Assembly (NCBI GenBank): GCA_039808465.1
Contig: JBDHTA010000070.1
Coordinates: 1-19,444, forward strand
Source: Metarhizobium sp039808465
Lineage (GTDB): Bacteria > Pseudomonadota > Alphaproteobacteria > Rhizobiales > Rhizobiaceae
Direction: 5' to 3'
Length of the DNA stretch: 19,444 nucleotides
A program made the translations under genes and the position numbers. Positions 1 to 6,209 of the stretch are shown piece by piece; within the stretch, counting starts at the first letter, position 1; the number at the start of each line of letters is the position of its first letter. Under the pieces are notes generated by a model. The model ran no database searches, had not been told where the DNA came from, and saw only the letters and a list, made by a program, of their open reading frames with translations.

Positions 1-338
1 ACGAAGGTCACCTCGGAGACGATGCCGGTGAAATCCCGGATGAAATCCGTCACCATCATGCGCCCTTCGGAATCGAGCTTGGTGAAGACCCCGCCCCCGT
101 GAATGAGGAGCGACATCTCGTTGGCTTCCGGCGAGAAGGGATCTTCCGCCGCAATCTGGCGCTCGAAGCGATCGAGCACATCCGGGCCGCCGATGCTGAT
201 GGCCGGAAACACGAAATCCTGGAAGCAGTAAAGCTCCCTTATATCCCTCTGCGCCATGACGGCGCGAAAGATCGAAGGCACGGAGACCCGTCCCTTGGAA
301 TCGATCCTGCTCGTCACATTGGAAAGGAAGCGGTTCAT
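1..338 (-). CDS. mraZ: Transcriptional regulator MraZ (partial, C-terminus cut by window edge)
   Basis: MraZ is the DNA-binding repressor encoded by the first gene of the dcw (division and cell wall) cluster; it forms a ring with an AbrB/SpoVT-like fold and represses its own operon. The visible 112 residues begin MNRFLSNVTSRIDSKGRVSV, which is the family N-terminus, and carry both diagnostic DxxGR-type motifs: DSKGR at residues 13-17 and DSEGR at about 89-93. The family is usually about 145 residues, so roughly 30 are missing beyond position 1. The start at 336-338 is fixed by family alignment; the Shine-Dalgarno sequence is weak. By analogy with other genomes rsmH, ftsL and ftsI should follow to the left of the window. 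A matching MraZ binding box lies at 515-549, about 180 bp upstream of the start. Confidence 0.95.
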   Translation of the reverse strand, partial: MNRFLSNVTSRIDSKGRVSVPSIFRAVMAQRDIRELYCFQDFVFPAISIGGPDVLDRFERQIAAEDPFSPEANEMSLLIHGGGVFTKLDSEGRMMVTDFIRDFTGIVSEVTF

Positions 339-514
339 GATTCGATACAGCCGTTTCCCGTGAACGAAGGCGCCGCATCCGCCCCCGCGATACCGCCATA
401 CGCCATGCGAAACGACCGGCGCGGAGGGCATCATTTCCCCCGGCCCTGCCTTGCGGACCTGCCCCCGTTTTCACGTCCGGGCGGGTGTCAAATCGCATCT
501 GAATGGCGTGGGTT

Positions 515-549
515 TGGGATATCATGGGACCATATGGGCGTCAATGGGA
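515..549 (-). promoter_or_regulatory. MraZ box: four TGGG repeats at 10-bp spacing, overlapping the mraZ promoter
   Basis: TGGG occurs at 515, 525, 535 and 545, read on the plus strand, as TGGGA, TGGGA, TGGGC, TGGGA with 5-nt spacers. MraZ of E. coli is known to bind TGGGN repeats separated by 5 nt. On the minus strand, in the direction of mraZ, a sigma-70-like promoter sits inside the array: -35 TTGACG (539-544) and -10 TATCCC (516-521) with a 17-bp spacer. Bound MraZ would cover both elements, giving simple autorepression. A fifth TGGG at 509 is off register. The predicted transcript start is near 508, leaving a leader of about 170 nt. Confidence 0.82.
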
Positions 550-711
550 AGCGGCCGCAGGCACCCCTGCTGCCTGCATTCGTTTATAAGCCGTTAAGTT
601 TAATGAATCGTTATGAAACCGGGCCCGCGCGCGTCTTCGCGCCCGTTTCGCGACAGGCGCGAACCGAAGACAACCGAAAGAAAAACAAACGCCGCATCAA
701 GCACTTGCCGG

Positions 712-737
712 AAAAATCGGGCGGCGGGCGGATTTTT
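712..737 (-). terminator. Possible rnpB terminator hairpin
   Basis: On the minus strand just past the 3' end of rnpB, a 7-bp stem (AAAAATC/GATTTTT) encloses a C-rich 12-nt loop, and the U-run forms the 3' arm. This resembles a weak intrinsic terminator. A longer imperfect GC hairpin further downstream (about 610-650) is an alternative. Confidence 0.4.
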
Positions 738-748
738 TGGAAGAAAGC

Positions 749-1174
749 GTCAGTTGGCCTGTAAGCCGGGTTCTGTATGGCCCCGGCGGTTAAACCGGAA
801 CGTGGCAACCATTCCTCTGGGACAGGACTTGCGCCCTGCCTCTCGCGACCCACCCGGATGACTGGCCTGGAAACCGGCTGTGGCGCAAGCGCCCGCGTCA
901 TCCCTATTCGGTCTTGCTCCCGGTGGGGTTTACCGTGCCGCCCCTGTTGCCAGGCGCGCGGTGGGCTCTTACCCCACCCTTTCACCCTTACCCCGCCAGC
1001 TTTGCCGTCCTTGATGGCGGACGAAAAAGCAGGCGGGGCGGTTTGCTTTCTGTGGCACTTTCCCTGAGGTCGCCCTCGCCGGATGTTATCCGGCACCGTG
1101 TTTCCATGGAGCCCGGACTTTCCTCACCCCACCGCCTTTCGGCATTGGTGAGGCGCGGCTGCCCGGCCAACTGA
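749..1174 (-). ncRNA. rnpB: RNase P RNA, bacterial class A, alphaproteobacterial type
   Basis: This is the catalytic RNA that removes 5' leaders from precursor tRNAs. The 5' and 3' ends pair to form helix P1: GGCCAACTG at 1165-1173 with CAGTTGGCC at 751-759. On the minus strand the conserved 5' core GAGGAAAGTCCGGGCTCC follows about 50 nt from the start. The central GGTAAACCCCACCGGGAGC and GAATAGGGA motifs come next, then CCAGAGGAATGGTTGCC, and near the 3' end ACAGAACCCGGCTTACAGG, the tRNA CCA-contact region. The length of about 425 nt suits this group. The upstream flavoenzyme gene stops only about 55 bp before the 5' end; a TTTAAT at 1185-1190 is a possible -10 element but has no good -35, so the RNA may also be cut from a longer transcript. 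Confidence 0.96.
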
Positions 1175-1229
1175 CAGGCGCGTGATTAAACCAGCGCGGA
1201 ATAAAGCGCCATCGAAATATGCGGCGGGA

Positions 1230-2414
1230 TCAAAGAAAACGCGGCCGGAAATCTGCGTCATAGGCGGGATCGATTTCGCCGGTCAGCAGCATCTGCGCGC
1301 CCAGCCGCCCGATTTCATCCGAGCTTTTCGCCGCCGCCCCGCATCCGCCCGTCACCACCGCGATGCGCGGCGAGGAGGTGAAGCCGATCGCCGGAAGCCG
1401 GGTGGGCGGAAACGAGGTCACGCAGGCCGCCGTCGAAATGGAGCGGATGGCGGCATCCTTCAGCAGCGAGCGGGCGATGCGCAGCAGATGTTCGCGCACC
1501 TCAGCCCGTCCCTCGCCCCGGAACCATGCGCGGATATCCGCCTCCGTCTCCAGATGAAGATCGTCGGGATCGCCGCCAATCTTCAGATAATAACGCCCGT
1601 CCGGATAGCGGATCGGCGGCAAAAGATAGATGGAATCGCGTGGATCGCAAGGCTTGGTGATCAGCGACGGCATGGCGGCAAGCCGCGCCGCCTCGGCCTC
1701 CTCCACCTCCATGAAGACGATGGTGCGGCCATAAACCCGCATTTCGAGCGGTTGCGGCAACAGGGCTTCCGCAATGGAAAATCCGCCCGCCGCCACCAGC
1801 ACCTTGTCCGCCGTGTAGCGATGCCCTTCCGCCGTGAGAACCTCGACGCCGTCACGCCCCGTAACGGTCCTCACCACCGTTTCCCGGAGGATCCGCACGC
1901 CCGCCTTTTCGGCGAGAGCCGATTGCGCGGCCACCAGACGGCGCGGGCTGATATAGCCAGCCCCTGCCGCCTCGAACACGCCTTCGCTGCCGGGTTCGAA
2001 AGAGAAGAAGGGAAAACGGGCCGCAAGCCCCGCATCGTCCAGCAGCGCGGTTTCGACGCCGAGCTTTCCGGCCGCATCGAGGACATCGCCGATATAGGCT
2101 TCGCCGCCTGCCCGCGACGCCCCCGCCGCAAGGCAGCCCGCCGGCGAATAGAAGGAAATGCCGCTGCGTTCGGCGATCTCGCCATAGCGGGCGATGGAGC
2201 GGTTGGCGAGCCGCGCCCATGTCTCGTGGGGATCGATGGTGCGGGTGATGCGGCCCTCGTCGTAATGGCTGGCGCAAACGCCCTCATGCCTGCGCTTGTC
2301 CGCCGGTTCGTCCGGGCCGATCACGCCGACGCCATCCGCCTGCAAGGCCAGATGCCGGGCCGCCGCCGCGCCCATCATGCCCCTGCCGATCACCAGATAC
2401 CTGAAATCCGCCAT
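1230..2414 (-). CDS. FAD-dependent oxidoreductase, DAO / monomeric sarcosine oxidase-like family
   Basis: This is a predicted flavoenzyme that oxidises an amino acid or N-alkylated amine; the substrate is not evident. The 394-residue protein opens with a Rossmann dinucleotide motif GRGMMG (10-15). A segment SHYDEGRITR (49-58) matches the substrate/flavin loop of monomeric sarcosine oxidase and N-methyltryptophan oxidase. The C-terminal part has GGCGAAAKSSDEIG (356-369), the second FAD-contacting stretch. Cys331 in CVTSFPP lies where that family attaches FAD covalently through a cysteine. The length matches the 370-400 residue family. The start is preceded by GAGGGA. It lies 12 bp after the amidase stop, so it is probably the last protein gene of that operon. 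There is no obvious functional link to the peptidoglycan amidase. Family confidence is high; substrate is unknown. Confidence 0.88.
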   Translation of the reverse strand: MADFRYLVIGRGMMGAAAARHLALQADGVGVIGPDEPADKRRHEGVCASHYDEGRITRTIDPHETWARLANRSIARYGEIAERSGISFYSPAGCLAAGASRAGGEAYIGDVLDAAGKLGVETALLDDAGLAARFPFFSFEPGSEGVFEAAGAGYISPRRLVAAQSALAEKAGVRILRETVVRTVTGRDGVEVLTAEGHRYTADKVLVAAGGFSIAEALLPQPLEMRVYGRTIVFMEVEEAEAARLAAMPSLITKPCDPRDSIYLLPPIRYPDGRYYLKIGGDPDDLHLETEADIRAWFRGEGRAEVREHLLRIARSLLKDAAIRSISTAACVTSFPPTRLPAIGFTSSPRIAVVTGGCGAAAKSSDEIGRLGAQMLLTGEIDPAYDADFRPRFL

Positions 2415-2426
2415 GCTTCCCTCGCC

Positions 2427-3212
2427 TCAGACTGCCGCTTCTTCCTCGCGCCGGAAGCGCGGCAGGGCCGACAGCAGCCGGTGCAGCGTGTCGATGGTGG
2501 AGACATCGGCGATGCCATCCACCTGGGCGGGGCGAAAATGCCGCTGAAAGGCTTCGACGCAACCCGCCGTTTTCGCGCAATAATCGCCCGATATCCCGAT
2601 ACCGTATCCATAGAGCGACAGCATGGATTGCAGCGCCGCCACCGGCTGGCCGCAATCGCCCTGCTGGAAGAACCGCCCGCCCGAAACCGGCGCCGGTTCC
2701 ACCCAATGCCCGATGCCCGCCGCAAACAGCCGGTCCCACGGAAACCTCTCGCCGGGATCGACCTTGCGCACCGGCGCCACATCGGAATGGCCGAGAATGC
2801 GTTCCGGTGGAATATCCCAGCGCTCTGCGCAATCGCGGACCAGCGCAATCACGGCCTCGATCTGCGCCTCGGTGAAATCAGGCAAGCCGCCGGGATGCCC
2901 GGCATTGGCGATCTCGATGCCGATCGAGCGGGAATTGATATCCTCCTCGCCCGCCCAGAGGCTCTTGCCCGCATGCCAGGCCCGGCGCGCTTCCGGCACC
3001 AGTTGCAGCACGCGCCCGTCCTCATGCACGAAGTAATGGCTGGAAACCTGGCTCTCTTCCCGGCACAGCCAGTCGAGCGCCCCGTCGGCCGAGGGCATGC
3101 CGGTATAATGCAGAATGACGATATCCGGCTTGCAGCCGCCTGCCCTTTCGCCATGGTTCGGGGATGGCCGCACGGTGGCGGCCGCGTAGTCGGGCGGAAA
3201 CAGGCAGGTCAT
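2427..3212 (-). CDS. N-acetylmuramoyl-L-alanine amidase, AmpD/AmiD type with peptidoglycan-binding domain
   Basis: This zinc amidase cleaves the bond between N-acetylmuramic acid and L-alanine of murein or anhydro-muropeptides. The 261-residue protein has an Amidase_2 domain at about 25-165 and a C-terminal PG_binding_1 domain at about 185-255 (QPVAALQSML ... VDGIADVSTIDTL). The zinc ligands fit His35 (ILHYTG), His142 (GHSDVAP) and Asp152 (KVDPG); Glu100 (GIEIAN) and Lys150 fit the catalytic pair, with the H-to-D spacing of 10 seen in AmpD. No signal peptide is visible, so it may act on recycled muropeptides in the cytoplasm like AmpD, although the added murein-binding domain is more typical of AmiD-like enzymes. 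Its start overlaps the stop of the upstream J-domain gene by ATGA (3209-3212), indicating translational coupling. Confidence 0.93.
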   Translation of the reverse strand: MTCLFPPDYAAATVRPSPNHGERAGGCKPDIVILHYTGMPSADGALDWLCREESQVSSHYFVHEDGRVLQLVPEARRAWHAGKSLWAGEEDINSRSIGIEIANAGHPGGLPDFTEAQIEAVIALVRDCAERWDIPPERILGHSDVAPVRKVDPGERFPWDRLFAAGIGHWVEPAPVSGGRFFQQGDCGQPVAALQSMLSLYGYGIGISGDYCAKTAGCVEAFQRHFRPAQVDGIADVSTIDTLHRLLSALPRFRREEEAAV

Positions 3213-3919
3213 GCGGCGCGGCGCTCTTTCTCGATGGCCTCGTAGGCGGCGTTCAGCGTCGCCATGCGGTTATGCGCGATGGCGTGGAACTCCTGCGGCA
3301 CGCCGCGCGCGATCAGCCGGTCGGGGTGATGCTCGGAAACCAGCACCCGGTAGCGCTTGCGGATGGTGGCGAAATCGTCGGAGCGCTGCACGCCCAGCAC
3401 CACATAGGGGTCGATGCCGTCGCGATGCACATGCCGGGCGGTGATGGTTTCGAAATGGCTCTCGCTGATCCCGAAAATCTCGGCGACGCGCTGGATGAAG
3501 GCCATTTCCTTTTCATGGATGGCGCCATCCGACTTGGCGATGTGGAACAGCCCGTCGATCACATCTTCCAGCACCGGGCAATTGGCCGCGCAGGTGGAGC
3601 ACAGCCCGGCGAGTTTTTCCGCATAGGCTTCGTAACCGGCCACATCCTGCCGGGCCAGATTGTAGAGGCGCGCGACATTGGCCGCCTGGTCCTCGGGATA
3701 ATCGAAGATTTCCCGGAAGGCGGAGACCTCGGCTTCGGTAACGATGCCGTCGGCCTTGGCCATCTTGGCCGACAACGCGATGATGGCGACCGAAAACGCC
3801 ACCTTCTTGCGTGTTTCCGGATCGCCTTCGAACAGGGTCCGGACGGCTTCGACGACGGCTGACAAGGCATTGCTGGCGGCGCCAGCGACCGCGCCCAGCA
3901 GTTTTTCCCAGAATGACAT
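3209..3919 (-). CDS. TerB-J-domain co-chaperone-like protein (soluble DjlA type)
   Basis: The 236-residue protein has a TerB/DjlA-like acidic helical domain at about 33-150, with the repeated loops AKADGIV (54-60) and AKSDGAI (128-134). A C-terminal J domain at about 171-236 carries the essential HPD triad (198-200), which stimulates the ATPase of a DnaK-type Hsp70. E. coli DjlA has an N-terminal membrane anchor; here residues 8-28 are only an alanine-rich amphipathic stretch, so the protein is probably cytosolic or peripheral. Three cysteines, C107, C110 and C114 (CSTCAANC), sit between the two TerB halves. The start MSFWEKLLG at 3917-3919 is chosen over an upstream extension because family similarity begins there and GGAA lies at suitable spacing. 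It is the first gene of the minus-strand operon with the amidase. Confidence 0.88.
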   Translation of the reverse strand: MSFWEKLLGAVAGAASNALSAVVEAVRTLFEGDPETRKKVAFSVAIIALSAKMAKADGIVTEAEVSAFREIFDYPEDQAANVARLYNLARQDVAGYEAYAEKLAGLCSTCAANCPVLEDVIDGLFHIAKSDGAIHEKEMAFIQRVAEIFGISESHFETITARHVHRDGIDPYVVLGVQRSDDFATIRKRYRVLVSEHHPDRLIARGVPQEFHAIAHNRMATLNAAYEAIEKERRAA

Positions 3920-4061
3920 TGTGATTCCGCGGGTGGATTGAGAGGCGAGTTGACCAAATGTGCCCGTAAATTGCAAGCTGGCCGAACCGCATGGGCGCAA
4001 ACGCTGCCATGCCATTGCGGCAGCATGATGAAAAGGCGGGATTTTACCGAAACATCCCTTT

Positions 4062-4077
4062 ACAGGCGCGCGCCTGT
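4062..4077. promoter_or_regulatory. 16-bp perfect palindrome upstream of pfp (candidate operator)
   Basis: ACAGGCGCGCGCCTGT is its own reverse complement and ends 60 bp before the pfp start, in the divergent spacer between the J-domain gene and pfp. I do not recognise the cognate regulator. In GC-rich DNA a chance palindrome is possible, but the exact 16-bp symmetry and position favour an operator. Confidence 0.4.
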
Positions 4078-4110
4078 GTCGCATCCATTCCACAACGTAA
4101 AGAATGGCGG

Positions 4111-4133
4111 CGGCGCGCACGCGCCGGAGGAGG
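4111..4133 (+). promoter_or_regulatory. Hairpin abutting the pfp ribosome binding site
   Basis: CGGCGCG (4111-4117) can pair with CGCGCCG (4120-4126), realistically 6 bp with a small loop. The strong Shine-Dalgarno GGAGGAGG (4126-4133) begins at the foot of the stem. The structure could modulate pfp translation; this is inference only. Confidence 0.35.
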
Positions 4134-4137
4134 ATTC

Positions 4138-5349
4138 ATGGCCGGACAAAAAGTTGCAATGCTGACGGCGGGCGGCCTTGCGCCCTGTCTCTCATCCGCT
4201 GTCGGCGGCCTGATCGAGCGCTACAGCGACATCGCCCCGGATGCGGAACTGATCGCCTACCGCTCCGGCTATCAGGGCGTGCTGCTCGGCGACAGCATCG
4301 CGATCACCCCGCAGATGCGCGAGAAGGCGCCGCTGCTGCACCGCTATGGCGGTTCGCCGATCGGCAACAGCCGCGTGAAGCTGACCAATGCCGCCGATTG
4401 CGCCAAGCGCGGTCTGGTGAAGGAAGGCGACAATCCGCTGAAGGTCGCCGCCGAACGGCTGGCCAATGACGGCGTCACCATCCTGCACACCATCGGCGGC
4501 GACGACACCAACACCACCGCCGCCGATCTCGCCGCCTATCTCGGCGAAAACGGCTACAACCTCACCGTCGTCGGCCTGCCGAAGACGGTCGACAACGACG
4601 TGGTGCCGATCCGCCAGTCGCTCGGCGCATGGACGGCGGCCGAATATGGCGCGTCCTTCTTCGACAATATCTCCAACGAGCAGAGTGCCGCCCCGCGCAC
4701 GCTGATCGTGCATGAGGTGATGGGCCGCCATTGCGGCTGGCTGACCGCCGCCACCGCCCGCGCCTATATGCAGCGCATCCGCCACAACGATTATGTCGAC
4801 GGCCTGATGATGGACCGGACGCTGAAGACGCTTCAGGGCGTCTACCTGCCGGAAATGGCCTTCGATCTGGAAGCCGAAGCCGCCCGCCTCAAGGCGCTGA
4901 TGGACAGGAACGGCTTCGTCTCCATCTTCGTGTCGGAAGGCGCCTGCCTCGATGTCATCGTGTCCGGGCTGGAAGCGGCGGGCGAAGCCGTCAAGCGCGA
5001 CGCCTTCGGGCATGTGAAGATCGACACCGTCAATGTCGGCAACTGGTTCTCCAAGCAGTTCGCGGCGCTGATCGGGGCCGAGCGCTCCATGGTGCAGAAG
5101 TCGGGCTATTACGCCCGCTCCGCCCCCGCCAACGGCGACGACCTGCGCCTGATCCAGAGCATGACCGATCTTGCCGTCGATTGCGCCCTGAACGGCATTT
5201 CCGGCGTCACCGGCCATGACGAGGATCAGGGCGGAAAGCTGCGCTGCATCGAATTCCCGCGCATCAAGGGCGGCAAGCATTTCGATCTCGAAACGCCCTG
5301 GTTCGGCGAATTGATGGACGGCATCGGCCAGGACTTCGAAGCCGCCTGA
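4138..5349 (+). CDS. pfp: Pyrophosphate-fructose 6-phosphate 1-phosphotransferase (PPi-dependent phosphofructokinase)
   Basis: This cytoplasmic enzyme reversibly interconverts fructose 6-phosphate and fructose 1,6-bisphosphate using pyrophosphate instead of ATP. The 403-residue protein has the phosphofructokinase fold with two residues that distinguish PPi- from ATP-dependent enzymes: GGDDT at 120-124, where the second Asp replaces the Gly that admits ATP, and PKTVDND at 148-154, where Lys replaces the Gly of the ATP-type GTIDND. Asp152 is the catalytic base. MGRHCGW (195-201) contacts the sugar phosphate. The start at 4138 follows GGAGGAGG; in-frame upstream codons lack a site and are not conserved-looking. 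It is monocistronic, closed by the terminator at 5366. Bacteria of this group often run mainly the Entner-Doudoroff route, so the enzyme may serve gluconeogenesis or reversible glycolysis. Confidence 0.95.
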   Translation: MAGQKVAMLTAGGLAPCLSSAVGGLIERYSDIAPDAELIAYRSGYQGVLLGDSIAITPQMREKAPLLHRYGGSPIGNSRVKLTNAADCAKRGLVKEGDNPLKVAAERLANDGVTILHTIGGDDTNTTAADLAAYLGENGYNLTVVGLPKTVDNDVVPIRQSLGAWTAAEYGASFFDNISNEQSAAPRTLIVHEVMGRHCGWLTAATARAYMQRIRHNDYVDGLMMDRTLKTLQGVYLPEMAFDLEAEAARLKALMDRNGFVSIFVSEGACLDVIVSGLEAAGEAVKRDAFGHVKIDTVNVGNWFSKQFAALIGAERSMVQKSGYYARSAPANGDDLRLIQSMTDLAVDCALNGISGVTGHDEDQGGKLRCIEFPRIKGGKHFDLETPWFGELMDGIGQDFEAA

Positions 5350-5365
5350 GACACGGCCGTTCACG

Positions 5366-5390
5366 AAGGGGCGAGTTTCGCCCCTTTTTT
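5366..5390 (+). terminator. Rho-independent terminator of pfp
   Basis: A 9-bp stem AAGGGGCGA/TCGCCCCTT with a GTT loop is followed by a run of T (to 5390), 17 nt after the pfp stop. It is a textbook intrinsic terminator. Confidence 0.92.
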
Positions 5391-5401
5391 CGTTTTTCTC
5401 C

Positions 5402-5430
5402 TTACATTCCGGGGAAGCCGGGGGTAAATT
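5402..5430 (+). promoter_or_regulatory. Candidate promoter of the LysE-like gene
   Basis: TTACAT (5402-5407) and TAAATT (5425-5430) are separated by 17 bp, directly after the pfp terminator and about 28 bp before the next start codon. The match is moderate. Confidence 0.35.
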
Positions 5431-5458
5431 AACCAGAACAGGAAACCGGGAGACTTCA

Positions 5459-6094
5459 ATGCCGATTGAGTTCTTGATGGGCTTTGCCATCGGCGCTGCA
5501 ATCCTCCAGCTTCTGCCCGGACGGGGCAAGCGGAGCCTGCTTTCCTATGCCCGCAGCGGCAATCCGTCGCGCACCGCCGCAGCCGCGCTTGCCGTCTGCC
5601 TCTCCGGCACGCTGGTCATGGCGCTGATGCTCGTCGTTTTCGGCCTTGTCATGGATTGGTCGCCGGTCGCCTCGGCGGTGTTCGGCGGCTTCGGCCTGTC
5701 CATCCTGCTGCTCGGCGGCGTCATCGTCTGGCGGCTTCGCGGCCTTGCCGGGCCGATTGCCGACAATGACAATCTTCCCGAAACCAAGCCGTTGAAAACA
5801 TTTGGAAAAATATTCCTGCAAAACCTTGCCGACCGCCCGCAGGCATTGCTGTTTGCCGCCTTCGCCAGCCAGTTTGCGGCGGCGGGCGATGTGTTTTTTC
5901 AACAAACCCTTGTTTTAGCGGAATCTTTTTTTGCAATTGCGATCCTGGCGGCGCTTTTTTACGTGCTGGCTCCGGAATGGCTGCTGCGGCGCCTGCGCAT
6001 GCTTGAATCGCGGAAAATCAAAGGCCGGGCACGGGGTTGCCTGCGCGTCAGCTCCGGCGCGGTCACCGTCGGCTATCGCCGCCTTGCGGCGTAA
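5459..6094 (+). CDS. LysE/RhtB-like inner-membrane protein (degenerate)
   Basis: The 211-residue hydrophobic protein has about five membrane segments (roughly 4-17, 38-64, 70-92, 118-140, 146-170), the size of LysE/RhtB amino-acid exporters. Two family landmarks are recognisable but altered. The N-terminal LxPGP signature appears as LLPGR (17-21), and the C-terminal SGAVTVGYRRLA (about 199-210) resembles the SGxxLIxLGxRLA end of that family. The loop after segment 3 (RLRGLAGPIADNDNLPETK) is polar and Asp/Asn-rich. The start follows CGGGAG. The AT-richer codons near 5800-5940 differ from the neighbours. It could be a true exporter of an unknown solute or a diverged family member; transport is not shown. 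It stands alone between a terminator and the next promoter. Confidence 0.65.
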   Translation: MPIEFLMGFAIGAAILQLLPGRGKRSLLSYARSGNPSRTAAAALAVCLSGTLVMALMLVVFGLVMDWSPVASAVFGGFGLSILLLGGVIVWRLRGLAGPIADNDNLPETKPLKTFGKIFLQNLADRPQALLFAAFASQFAAAGDVFFQQTLVLAESFFAIAILAALFYVLAPEWLLRRLRMLESRKIKGRARGCLRVSSGAVTVGYRRLAA

Positions 6095-6110
6095 GCGGCT
6101 TGCCCCAAAC

Positions 6111-6157
6111 TTGCGAAAAAATCACGAATACGTTAATGGGTGCAAAAACCCGTTAAC
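6111..6157 (+). promoter_or_regulatory. Promoter and inverted repeat upstream of the SLT lipoprotein gene
   Basis: TTGCGA (6111-6116) and TAATGG (6134-6139), 17 bp apart, form a plausible promoter. A 10-bp inverted repeat, GTTAATGGGT (6132-6141) and ACCCGTTAAC (6148-6157) with one G-T wobble, begins at the -10 element, so it may be an operator or a 5' leader hairpin. Confidence 0.45.
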
Positions 6158-6209
6158 AGTGTCCCCTTCTTTTTGCGTTCGGGGAGCCAGAATTCACGAG
6201 AGTGACTCG

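Larger units (their letters stand above)
339..747. other. Gene-free region between rnpB and mraZ: mraZ leader and promoter
   Basis: About 409 bp carry no convincing gene. On the minus strand the stretch holds, in order, the possible rnpB terminator (712-737), a second imperfect GC-rich hairpin near 610-650, a 7-bp inverted repeat GCAGGCA/TGCCTGC (557-577), the MraZ box with its embedded promoter (515-549), and a GC-rich mraZ leader of about 170 nt. Open reading frames crossing the stretch are antisense shadows without ribosome binding sites. Confidence 0.6.

Noticed and set aside
590..604. Possible CtrA site (two TTAA half-sites)
   Set aside because: The halves are 2 nt apart instead of the 7 nt needed for the TTAA-N7-TTAA consensus.
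99..764. 221-codon open frame on the plus strand near the left edge
   Set aside because: It opposes mraZ, its promoter and the rnpB 3' end; composition is low-complexity basic and no start signal is present.
749..1174. Several overlapping open frames of 60-160 codons
   Set aside because: They all lie within the RNase P RNA gene, whose conserved core and P1 pairing are clear.
1182..3245. 687-codon open frame on the plus strand
   Set aside because: It is antisense to the flavoenzyme and amidase genes, Arg/His/Ala-rich with no domain or ribosome binding site; a shadow of GC-rich coding DNA.
4192..5529. 445-codon open frame on the minus strand
   Set aside because: Antisense shadow of pfp; also crosses the pfp terminator.
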